From the IMG/VR virus record IMGVR_UViG_3300035680_000866, positions 34,586 through 98,585 of that record: DNA of 64,000 nucleotides; one strand, 5' to 3'. The notes beneath the pieces are model-generated. The model worked only from the letters and a program-made list of their open reading frames with translations, was not told the origin of the DNA and did no database searches. This DNA is from a virus. Of the stretch, positions 30,790 through 39,218 are shown piece after piece (the first letter of the stretch is position 1; each line of letters opens with the position of its first letter). Both the position numbers and the translations under genes were made by a program.

Positions 30790-33700
30790 TTACTGAGTCA
30801 GGGAAACACCTGTAGGTGGTGTAAAGTTAGCAGTGTAACGGGCAATACCTAGGGTGATTCTAAAGTCACTAATATAACCATTGACACTATGAGCAGCACT
30901 AAAGCTACTGCCACCTATATATATAAGACCGGTAGCAGATGCAAAATTAGTTGAATTAGAAGTAGTGGAGCCAACTTGTGTTCCGTTAACAAATAATCTC
31001 AGTGATGTGCCTGATCTGGTAGCTGCTATATGAGTCCAAGTATTTGCTACTACTGCTGTGGTCGTCACATTTAATATAACCGCGTTTCTTGCGTCAAGCT
31101 TCAGTTGGGTGGTGCTCCAATCGTAACCAAATGACACTACCGATCCTCCATCGTCAGGTCGTAAAAACGAAGAAAATGTACTAGTGTTTGCCATGTTTAC
31201 CCAAAGTTCTATAGTAAAGTCGCCTGTACCAAAATTTATAGAGGCACCGCCTATATAAGTCAAACTATCCCCATTACCGTCAAACTTCACGCTTTCTGTG
31301 CCGGTGAATTTAACTACTGTGGTGTCAATTTTAGCATCACCCACAGTTTCATAATTGTTCATTCCCGAACTGTCATAGACACCAGCACCGGTTCCGTTGA
31401 TCAATAATACAGTGTTTCTAACTGCTGTTAATGGTGTGTTTTGTGGTACGAAATTTGAGGTGTAGAGTGCGGTACCTTTGACATATCTAAAATCGCTGAT
31501 GTAACCAGTAACACCTACTGGGTTAAAAGCAGTCCAATTGGTTGAATTAACGCCTAACCATAATCCGTTAGGTCCAGCTAAATCATATCGACTACTCAAT
31601 GGTTGTGCTGCACCAGGTGCGCTGACCGCTGTTCCTCCTACTCCATTTACATACACTTTAATAAAATTACTCGAACGAACTAGCGCAATGTGGTTCCAGC
31701 TATTAGTTGATAAAGTAGCCGACGACGGAAATAGCGCGGTATATTGTACAGAGCTCGTATTACTGCCGCCGCTGATAAAGATACTTGCGCTTTTGTTAGT
31801 AATCCAAATAACCCGCTCACTGTTATATGCTTCTTTGTAAGTGCCGTAGTTTGCTATTGTGTAATCTGCCAAACCGCTAGTTGAGTAAACCCATAACTCC
31901 ATAGTGAAGTCTTGACCGGAAGCAAAATTCATTACGGATGTGGTATTGGTCTGAGCAGAACCAATCCAATCATTGGTACCATCAAAGCGTGAACTACCGC
32001 CAAACACTTGTGGTGTATAACGTTGTCTAGTAGTGTAAGCGACGTTGAATGGTGCGAATTGGGATGGTATCGTGTTACCAACCGCAGTTATTGCAAAATT
32101 GTTTGTACTGTTATCTATGAAAGTATTAGATTGGCAAGTCAATAAACTTGTACCTGCGATAGCAGTTAGTGGTTCAGTAGGTACTGTTATCGTAGTAGAT
32201 GTAGCAGCGTAGGGAGCAGAACCAGTAGCACCATTATAAATCCTAACGTTACTAATATACCCCACATGGCCTCCGCCCCCAGCAATGATGCCAAAACCAA
32301 TATATAAAGCACTGGCACTGGTTTTTGCAGCAGTGTTCAATCCGTTGAAAGATGTTGCCCTAGTGCCATTGATGAACAAAGCCCAGTCTGCATTTGTTTT
32401 GACCAATGCCAAGTGATACCACTGACCTGCAACAGGAACGGTACTAGAAGGAAGAACGCCGATCCCCGAGCTGCCAGGTGCACCAGAAGCTCCCCAATTT
32501 ATAGCAATTTGACTAGATGCATTTAAATATATTGCCCAGTTTGAAAAAGAGACAGTATCTAATCCGCCGTTGTCAATGATAGTTCGGTTGGCACTAACAG
32601 TAGCAAAGTTTACCCAAAGCTCGCAACTAAAAGAATCTGTGCTACCCGAAGTGATATTAAATGCAGCATTTGATGGTACAGTTAAATAATCCCCAGTACC
32701 ATCAAAGTAGTTGCTATAATAAGGTGTAGGTAATGAGGTTTCTGTAAAAGGACTGAACTTTTGCACACTGACATCACCCGCCTTGGTGACGGCAAAGTTG
32801 TTGGGGCTGGCATCGACGAGTCGATTGCGAGCACAGGTCAACAAACTTGTTCCAGCTATGGGTTGCAGTGGGGCGGTGCTTGGTGTAAAGTTAGCGGTAT
32901 AAAGTGCGGTGCCTTTGACTAACCTTAAATTACTAATATAACCGGTAACATATTCAGATGTTCCGTCTGAATATGCTCCAACAGTCACTTGGCTTGCACC
33001 GTCGGTTAGTGCTCCTATTGTGCCGGTAGTTGCATCTAATACTCCGTTCACAAACAATCTAACAGTACTGCTGGATCGTGTAATTGCAACGTGATTCCAT
33101 TGGTTGATGACTACCGCAGTGGTAGTTCCTGTTACATTGGTAGCAGCCCCTGAAAATTGTAGTCGACCAGCAGCAACATATCTAAAGATCCATGCATTAC
33201 CGGTACCCCATTGTGCCAATATATTATTATTTCCTGAAGTAATAGAAGTTGGATACACCCAGCATTCAAAAGTAAAGTCATTAGTGCCCAATGTGAACGC
33301 AGCGTTGTCCGGAATACTTAAATAATCGCCAGTACCATCAAAGTAGTTGCTCCATCCACCACCGTAGGGACTGAATGTTCCTTGTGTAGTATTACCATTT
33401 CTTGTTATCAAGAAATTGTTAGTGCTGTTGTCAATGAACACATTGTTGTTGACTGGTTGATTGGTTTGGCAAGTCAATAAACTTGTACCTGCGATAGCAG
33501 TTAGTGGTTCAGTAGGTACAGTTAATGTAGTTTGTGTCGGATCGTAAACTGCTGTACCTATAACAACTCTAAAATTACTAATATAACCAAAAAACATCTG
33601 TGAAGCTGCACCGCCTATAGTTGCTGGTCCTGCTACATAATTTGTGCTGACTGTACCATTGACATTACGAACACCGTTAAAAAATATACTTGTTTGGTTT

Positions 33701-35370
33701 GCACCTGTTCCACTTCTTACAGCCACAATATGTAACCATCTATTTGTAACAAACGGACTTCCCGATGTTGCTATAGTATTGCCTACGCCGTATGTACCAA
33801 TATTTAAATTTCCACCGCTATCTGTTTGTAATTGTATACCTCCGTTTGTAGTGGTACCAAATATAATAGCGTTTGTTGGTATTGATGTAGGATAAGCCCA
33901 AAACTCTATAGTAAAGGCACTAGTTCCGAGCGTCATTGATTGTGCCGTTAAAAAGTCCCCAGTACCATCAAAGTAAGTACTGCCGTATCCACTATAACTA
34001 GTATTGGGTACAAACGGATCAAACCCTGATATAGCCAAATTTCCATTTACTGTTAGTGCAAAATTGTTTGTACTGTTATCAATAAATCTATTGCTCTGAC
34101 AAGTTAATAAAGTAGTACCTGCAATAGCAGTTAGTGGTACCGTAGGCGGTGTAAAGTTAGCTGTATAAACAGCAGAACCTTTGACTATTCTTACATTAGA
34201 AATATATCCGTTGAAGTCCCATCCACTGCCTGCATCTGGATTTCTACCAATGTAAAATGTACTTGCATTATCGGAGCCCGGGACAAGTGCGCCAGTAGCT
34301 GTTTGCGCTACACCGTTTAAGTACAGTATATTTGTTGTTCCGTCGTAACACATGGCAACATGATTCCACTGGTTCAAAGGAGCAGTATTGTTTGATAGTT
34401 GACTACTGCCAGTATTAAATAACCAAGTCACTTGTTGAGATGTGTTTACATCAAGTCGCCATCTTGCGGCGCCTGATGAAATTAATTGAACTTGTTTTGA
34501 GCTTGTTTGATAAAACCAACATTCAACAGTCCACGACCCGGAGCTTAGGTTAAATGCTACATTTCCCGGATTAGATATAAAATCACCAGTACCATCAAAG
34601 AAATTACTGTAATATCCAGGTGTATATGGACCGAAGTTATTTGGTCTAGTATCGCCAAATATAGATACTGGGAAGTTGTTTGTACTTGCATCGTCGACAA
34701 ATACACTAGTTGCAGGGGAATTTGCACTAATCAATGTAGTGACATTTTTAAAGAAAGGGTCAGCGATCGTTATAGTAACAGTAAAGGCTCTGGGGCTTTC
34801 TTGTAATTCCACATCAATTGCTTCTATAGTAAAATTATAAAGTGTTTCAACACCCACTGCAACTAATCCAGTAATTAATCCACTGCTGGACAATGAAACA
34901 CCGCTCGGTAAACTACTACCGGCTTGAACCGCATATGTTAGTGGTGAATCTCCGGTTGTTTCTAGTTGTATAGAGATGGCAGTATTTGCCGGTTGATCGG
35001 GCAATGTACTACCTGTTACCCAAGTAGGGTTTCCACTATAGGTTAACCCATTAACTCGTATTGCGACTCCACCATCGGGATTGACTACATACACTACATA
35101 TGTACCCGCAACCTGTGCAGGAACCTGTACATTTAGGGTAGTACTATTTACAAATGTAACTGATGTTGCGTTTGCACTGCCTAAAATAACTTGACATCCT
35201 GAAACAAACTTAGTTCCTGTGAGTTTTATGTAACCACCGGATAGTAATACAGCGGTATCATCAATAATAGCATAACTGGCATCTGTTATTTGTACGTTGG
35301 TTAACGTAGGGCCGCCCAACGCGGCTAATGTTGCAGGTTGTATGTTGTCTTGACTAATTTGAGTAGGCAT
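30790..35370 (-). CDS. Giant tail fibre with IPT/TIG, Ig-like and six LamG domains (1526 aa)
   Basis: N-terminal IPT/TIG domain (~1-112), a putative Ig/cadherin-like He_PIG domain (~115-205), then six tandem concanavalin/LamG-type jelly rolls. Each is marked by YFDGTGDFL...FTIEFWAYP..., W-x-H-(I/V)-A, and YISNVRIVKGTALYT...PLTAIAGTSLLTC, with linker FIDNSTNNF. LamG folds bind carbohydrates, so this is probably a host-receptor adhesin with many sugar-binding units. No signal peptide. Its N-terminal domain is duplicated as the next gene upstream, and its C-terminal end as the remnant at 30315. Confidence 0.85.
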   Translation of the reverse strand: MPTQISQDNIQPATLAALGGPTLTNVQITDASYAIIDDTAVLLSGGYIKLTGTKFVSGCQVILGSANATSVTFVNSTTLNVQVPAQVAGTYVVYVVNPDGGVAIRVNGLTYSGNPTWVTGSTLPDQPANTAISIQLETTGDSPLTYAVQAGSSLPSGVSLSSSGLITGLVAVGVETLYNFTIEAIDVELQESPRAFTVTITIADPFFKNVTTLISANSPATSVFVDDASTNNFPVSIFGDTRPNNFGPYTPGYYSNFFDGTGDFISNPGNVAFNLSSGSWTVECWFYQTSSKQVQLISSGAARWRLDVNTSQQVTWLFNTGSSQLSNNTAPLNQWNHVAMCYDGTTNILYLNGVAQTATGALVPGSDNASTFYIGRNPDAGSGWDFNGYISNVRIVKGSAVYTANFTPPTVPLTAIAGTTLLTCQSNRFIDNSTNNFALTVNGNLAISGFDPFVPNTSYSGYGSTYFDGTGDFLTAQSMTLGTSAFTIEFWAYPTSIPTNAIIFGTTTNGGIQLQTDSGGNLNIGTYGVGNTIATSGSPFVTNRWLHIVAVRSGTGANQTSIFFNGVRNVNGTVSTNYVAGPATIGGAASQMFFGYISNFRVVIGTAVYDPTQTTLTVPTEPLTAIAGTSLLTCQTNQPVNNNVFIDNSTNNFLITRNGNTTQGTFSPYGGGWSNYFDGTGDYLSIPDNAAFTLGTNDFTFECWVYPTSITSGNNNILAQWGTGNAWIFRYVAAGRLQFSGAATNVTGTTTAVVINQWNHVAITRSSSTVRLFVNGVLDATTGTIGALTDGASQVTVGAYSDGTSEYVTGYISNLRLVKGTALYTANFTPSTAPLQPIAGTSLLTCARNRLVDASPNNFAVTKAGDVSVQKFSPFTETSLPTPYYSNYFDGTGDYLTVPSNAAFNITSGSTDSFSCELWVNFATVSANRTIIDNGGLDTVSFSNWAIYLNASSQIAINWGASGAPGSSGIGVLPSSTVPVAGQWYHLALVKTNADWALFINGTRATSFNGLNTAAKTSASALYIGFGIIAGGGGHVGYISNVRIYNGATGSAPYAATSTTITVPTEPLTAIAGTSLLTCQSNTFIDNSTNNFAITAVGNTIPSQFAPFNVAYTTRQRYTPQVFGGSSRFDGTNDWIGSAQTNTTSVMNFASGQDFTMELWVYSTSGLADYTIANYGTYKEAYNSERVIWITNKSASIFISGGSNTSSVQYTALFPSSATLSTNSWNHIALVRSSNFIKVYVNGVGGTAVSAPGAAQPLSSRYDLAGPNGLWLGVNSTNWTAFNPVGVTGYISDFRYVKGTALYTSNFVPQNTPLTAVRNTVLLINGTGAGVYDSSGMNNYETVGDAKIDTTVVKFTGTESVKFDGNGDSLTYIGGASINFGTGDFTIELWVNMANTSTFSSFLRPDDGGSVVSFGYDWSTTQLKLDARNAVILNVTTTAVVANTWTHIAATRSGTSLRLFVNGTQVGSTTSNSTNFASATGLIYIGGSSFSAAHSVNGYISDFRITLGIARYTANFTPPTGVSLTQ

Positions 35371-35372
35371 AG

Positions 35373-35720
35373 TTATACTATTGTTATTCCATTCGGTTTT
35401 ACTGCAACTTTTCCATTGTCAGTGGTTGTGACATAAACAATGTAATTTCCCACAGCTAGTGCAGGTACTTGAATATTTATTCTAACAGAGCTTACAAATG
35501 TAACTGTGCTGGCCAGTGCTGTACCTATCACAACATTGATGTTACTTGAAAAATTAGATCCGTTGATGATTGCAAACCCACCTGTTGTGCCTATTGTGGT
35601 TCCGCCTGTTGCAATATAAGAACCATTAGCAACCTGCACGCTGGTAATTTTAGGGCCAGATATATATATAATATCCAATGTACTGGGCTGAATATTGTTC
35701 GATGATATTTGAGTAGTCAT
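35373..35720 (-). CDS. Stand-alone IPT/TIG-domain protein (115 aa)
   Basis: MTTQISSNNIQPSTLDIIYI... parallels the first ~112 residues of the 1526-aa fibre (MPTQISQDNIQPATLAALGG...), including the GGFAIINGSNFSSNINVVIG and VSSVRINIQVPALAVGNYIVYV segments. It is a paralogous free copy of the fibre N-terminus, two nt upstream of it. Perhaps an attachment-ring partner, or what is left of a second fibre. Confidence 0.75.
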   Translation of the reverse strand: MTTQISSNNIQPSTLDIIYISGPKITSVQVANGSYIATGGTTIGTTGGFAIINGSNFSSNINVVIGTALASTVTFVSSVRINIQVPALAVGNYIVYVTTTDNGKVAVKPNGITIV

Positions 35721-35747
35721 TTATTTAAATTTTGATCAAATAACGTT

Positions 35748-36113
35748 TCAAGACAGCGTGAGTAGAATCCAAGATTGTGTATCTTCGTCCCATGTATATG
35801 TTTCACCGTCAGTTGGATACGGTACTGGAGCAGTCCATTGGCTGGTATCTGTGTCAAGAACCCAACTTGGATAGGGACTGGGAGGTATAAATGCGTCTAA
35901 TTCTAGATCATATGTATGGCCCGTGCCCGCATAATTTTTTCTAAAATTAGCATTGTAACTGGTTTGAACCCAATTTCCACCCAATAACTGTGTACAAAAT
36001 TCTTGACCCAATTGTTCACTTTCATTACCGTTAGCATCCAATAAAACATCGTTGTTTACTACGATTACTTGAATTACTGAATTATTTTCATCTAGTTGGG
36101 CAAAATGTGCCAT
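35748..36113 (-). CDS. Conserved T4-like fibre-associated protein (121 aa)
   Basis: MAHFAQLDENNSVIQVIVVNND..., CTQLLGGNWVQTSYNANFRKNYAG and PSPYPSWVLD...WTAPVPYPTDG are hallmark phrases of a small protein found beside tail-fibre genes in many aquatic T4-like phages. Probably structural; function not established. Confidence 0.75.
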   Translation of the reverse strand: MAHFAQLDENNSVIQVIVVNNDVLLDANGNESEQLGQEFCTQLLGGNWVQTSYNANFRKNYAGTGHTYDLELDAFIPPSPYPSWVLDTDTSQWTAPVPYPTDGETYTWDEDTQSWILLTLS

Positions 36114-36130
36114 ATCTTTTCCTTTAATAT

Positions 36131-37069
36131 TTAAAATGTAATAGAGCCTGAGCCAATGAAGGAGTAGATTCTAAAACCGTTCAATAATGTAATAGTTGGA
36201 CCACCAGTAGTAGATGTGGCCGCCGGGTACGCACTTGAGTATCTAAGTACCACAACTCCGGACGAACCGGCGGTACCTGTCGAACCTGTGCCACCACCAC
36301 CACCGCCACCACCCGTGTTTGCATCGCCAGCAACTGGTCTATTACCTGCGGCGGTTGGAGCGCCTTGGCCACCTGGTGAATAAGTTACAGCAGAGCCCCT
36401 AATACCATTAGATAACCCTGCACCTCCGGCGGCCAGCACTATACCAGCACCGTTTGCGCCCACGCCGCCAGCTCCACCACCACCTGCGCCGCCGCCGCCG
36501 CTGGTGCCAGTTTCTGCTGTAGATCCACCGTTTCTACCGTAAACTCCGCCTGCACCAGCAGCGCCACTGGAGTTGGCGCCACCGCCTCCAGACCCATTTC
36601 CGGAACTATTTCCGGCACGAGTTGCAGCATAACTAGAGCCAGTACCACCGGCAGTTCCACCAAAACCTCCTCCATTGGCTGTGACAGAATACGCAACTGC
36701 TCCTGCTGTTGTAATACTGCTATTACCTCCGTTGGTTTGAGTTCTACTGGCCACGCCTCCAATTGTGCCGCCGCCGCCTACTGTGATGATATAGGTTTGG
36801 CCAATCTCAAAATTCTGAGAAGACAATGTTAAGTATGCGCCGCCGCCGCCACCTCCGCCGCCACGTGCATTATTTGCTCCGGCACCGCCCGCTCCACCCC
36901 CTCCGACTATAAGTATATCATCAACAGGTATACGAAACAGCGGCGGCCAGGTATTAGTTTGTCTAGCCTGCATTTGCTGAGTAACATTAAAAACTCCATT
37001 TATCGCCGCTACTGCGCTAATAGTTGGGGGTGTAGCCGATATTATTCCGCCAAGGTACCGTTTTACCAT
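36131..37069 (-). CDS. Glycine-rich adhesin A (312 aa)
   Basis: After a ~50-aa head the chain is dominated by poly-Gly runs (GGGGAGGAGANNARGGGGGGGG and similar), ending with a conserved cap ASTTGGPTIT...GFRIYSFIGSGSITF. Such glycine-rich domains are found at fibre tips (compare T4-type gp38 adhesins) and can vary rapidly. Paralog of the 37950-38864 gene. Part of a duplicated three-gene cassette. Confidence 0.75.
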   Translation of the reverse strand: MVKRYLGGIISATPPTISAVAAINGVFNVTQQMQARQTNTWPPLFRIPVDDILIVGGGGAGGAGANNARGGGGGGGGAYLTLSSQNFEIGQTYIITVGGGGTIGGVASRTQTNGGNSSITTAGAVAYSVTANGGGFGGTAGGTGSSYAATRAGNSSGNGSGGGGANSSGAAGAGGVYGRNGGSTAETGTSGGGGAGGGGAGGVGANGAGIVLAAGGAGLSNGIRGSAVTYSPGGQGAPTAAGNRPVAGDANTGGGGGGGGTGSTGTAGSSGVVVLRYSSAYPAATSTTGGPTITLLNGFRIYSFIGSGSITF

Positions 37070-37070
37070 G

Positions 37071-37442
37071 TTAACTTATATCCTCATAACTACAAGTAAC
37101 TATCAATGAATTTCCTGTCGCCGCCGCAGCGCCTAGACTATTGTTTTCTTCTAAATAGTACTGACTAGTTTTGTCAATAACGTTCAATGTTGCTCCCGCC
37201 GGCACCGCTGCATTACTTATAATTGCAAACGCAGCACCTCCTATGCTTGCAGTATTATACCAACTTACAGTTACATTGGTTGCTGTGGCTCCATAATTTG
37301 CCACGTTCAATGTGTTGACTTTCAAACATTTTCCACTATCTGATGGATTATTCAACACTGTAGTAGTTGATGTTGTGGTAAGACTAGTTCCGGTGGTCTT
37401 ACCTGTAATTGTTGTTGCGCCGATTAAGTTTGGTGCTGTCAT
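37071..37442 (-). CDS. Small fibre-cassette protein A (123 aa)
   Basis: MTAPNLIGATTITGKTTG...; start chosen at 37442, with GGAGGATAATATG upstream. Beta-rich (NTLNVANYGATATNVTVSWYN; VPAGATLNVIDKTSQYYLEE). Clear paralog of the 38864-39217 gene: same N-terminal pattern and the (D)VINKS-x-YLEEG/N motif. Looks like a small jelly-roll or adaptor virion protein. Confidence 0.7.
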   Translation of the reverse strand: MTAPNLIGATTITGKTTGTSLTTTSTTTVLNNPSDSGKCLKVNTLNVANYGATATNVTVSWYNTASIGGAAFAIISNAAVPAGATLNVIDKTSQYYLEENNSLGAAAATGNSLIVTCSYEDIS

Positions 37443-37443
37443 A

Positions 37444-37905
37444 TTATCCTCCAAAGACTAAATTGTATCCTGCTATTGCTGCGTTGCTAGTTCCGCCGGA
37501 TCCACCAGAGCCACCAGAGCCACTAATGATTATTTCTCTTATCTGTATGGCCATATTTGTTGTAGGTGCTGTGACAAATATTAAGTTTGTGCCACTAACA
37601 GTATAATCAGTTGTGGGAAACTGCATAATACCGTTTTCAAATACAAACACACTGTTTACAGTCAATCCGTTCGTAATGGTAAAGGTTGTATTACTACCAT
37701 TACCTGTGTAATTTCTAGTTACAAAATTTATTGATGCGCTGCTGCCTTGACTACCTGTATATCCAATATCACCCTTTGAACCAGTATATCCCAATTCTCC
37801 CTGGGGTGGAACAACTTCCCAGCCCTCGCCATTAAACTTCCATGTTCTAGTTCCTAGAGTATAGAGAGCGTCGAGGGCCGGTGATGATGGAAAATTTAAT
37901 GACAT
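37444..37905 (-). CDS. Short fibre protein with GYTGSxG repeats (153 aa)
   Basis: N-terminal head (MSLNFPSSPALDALYTLGTRTWKFNGEGWEVV), three GYTGS-type triplet units (~37-52), then a beta-rich C-terminal domain (TRNYTGNGSNTTFTITNGLTVNSVFVFENG). A shortened paralog of the 659-aa fibre downstream in the cassette order. The RBS lies in the 40-nt gap upstream. Confidence 0.7.
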   Translation of the reverse strand: MSLNFPSSPALDALYTLGTRTWKFNGEGWEVVPPQGELGYTGSKGDIGYTGSQGSSASINFVTRNYTGNGSNTTFTITNGLTVNSVFVFENGIMQFPTTDYTVSGTNLIFVTAPTTNMAIQIREIIISGSGGSGGSGGTSNAAIAGYNLVFGG

Positions 37906-37949
37906 AATATTGTATACTTATCTGTTGTTTGATAACTGATTGTTACTTT

Positions 37950-38864
37950 TTAGAATGTTATGCTACCGGACCCGGTGAAGGTATAGATTCTAAATCCACC
38001 AACTGTGGTAATTGTAGGGCTTCCTGTTGTGGCTGATGCTGCATTGAATCTGTCTGGATAGCGAATGATGACAATGCCAGATCCACCACCACCGCCAGCA
38101 CTGGTAGTGTTGCCGGCGCCACCGCCGCCACCACCTGTATTAGAAGTTCCCGGGGCAAACCCGCCGCTAGCTCTACCACCTTGGCCACCACCGCCAGCGC
38201 CTCCTGCAGGAAAAAAGCCAGCCGTTCCAGCAAAATGTCCGCCGCCTCCGCCGCCTGCATAGGTTACGGCATTTCCTGAAATAGCCGATGATGTTCCTGC
38301 GCCGCCAGCGCCGCCGCCAGTAGTATTGCCGGCAAATCCAGTACCACCTGCTCCACCACCACCACCAGCTGAAAACTGTGGGCTACCGGGACCTCCTTGT
38401 CCACCATTACTACCTTGAGACGGAGTTGTAGACGGGGTATTACCGTCGCCGGCAGCTCCACTAGTATAGGAGCCACCTCCTCCTGAACCACCCGCAGCAC
38501 CTGCTCCGGCATTGCTAACACCACCTCTACCTCCACCGGTAGAAGTTATAGAAGAAAACACAGAGTTCACTCCGCTTGCAGCAGTAGTGCCGCCACTACC
38601 TCCTGCACCTACTGTTATTGTATAACTTACTTGACTTGCAATACTTAAAGTTCCGGTTCTAAATCCTCCTGCGCCACCACCACCATAATTGCTGCCGCCG
38701 CCGCCGCCAGCAACAACTAGATATTCAACTTCAGATACGATAAACCCCGGTGGCCATCTATTAAAGTTTTGCTGTTGTTCACTAATAGACCATATACCTG
38801 AAGATCCTAGCAGAGGATCTGGTGTATTCAACGAACCTATAAGGCCGCCATTATTCCTGCCCAT
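37950..38864 (-). CDS. Glycine-rich adhesin B (304 aa)
   Basis: Similar to the 36131-37069 product: head with NRWPPGFIVSEVEYLVVAGGGGG, long Gly/Ser/Ala runs, and the same cap (ASATTGSPTITTVGGFRIYTFTGSGSITF). The glycine-rich middle is strongly diverged in length and order between the two copies, while the cap is nearly the same; this is the pattern expected for a variable receptor-binding tip. Confidence 0.75.
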   Translation of the reverse strand: MGRNNGGLIGSLNTPDPLLGSSGIWSISEQQQNFNRWPPGFIVSEVEYLVVAGGGGGSNYGGGGAGGFRTGTLSIASQVSYTITVGAGGSGGTTAASGVNSVFSSITSTGGGRGGVSNAGAGAAGGSGGGGSYTSGAAGDGNTPSTTPSQGSNGGQGGPGSPQFSAGGGGGAGGTGFAGNTTGGGAGGAGTSSAISGNAVTYAGGGGGGHFAGTAGFFPAGGAGGGGQGGRASGGFAPGTSNTGGGGGGAGNTTSAGGGGGSGIVIIRYPDRFNAASATTGSPTITTVGGFRIYTFTGSGSITF

Positions 38865-39217
38865 TACTGAATTTCCTCATATGAGCACACTGCCTGTAGA
38901 CGAGAATTGACCCCAGCAGTCAATCTCAATGTATCACCTTCTTCTAGATAAATTGATTTATTAATTACATCTAGTGTTGCATCAGCAGGTACAACTACAG
39001 TTTTGGCAATGTGATATGCAACACTGCTTCTAAACACATCTACAGTGACGGATTCATTATTTGTACCATCCACATTACTAATGTATAATGCGCTGATTTT
39101 CAACACAGTGTTGCTGGCAGTGCTGTTGGTAACAATAGCAGTTGCGGCAGTTGTTATTGATTGAACTGCGGTTTTTGGTGTAATTGTTGTTAAACTTAAT
39201 AAATTTGGTGTTGCCAT
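38864..39217 (-). CDS. Small fibre-cassette protein B (117 aa)
   Basis: MATPNLLSLTTITPKTAVQSI..., paralog of the 37071-37442 product (shared VVPADATLDVINKSIYLEEGD and a C-terminal VCSYEE). Starts 1 nt after the fibre gene stop and overlaps the Gly-rich gene by 1 nt. Confidence 0.7.
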   Translation of the reverse strand: MATPNLLSLTTITPKTAVQSITTAATAIVTNSTASNTVLKISALYISNVDGTNNESVTVDVFRSSVAYHIAKTVVVPADATLDVINKSIYLEEGDTLRLTAGVNSRLQAVCSYEEIQ

Positions 39218-39218
39218 G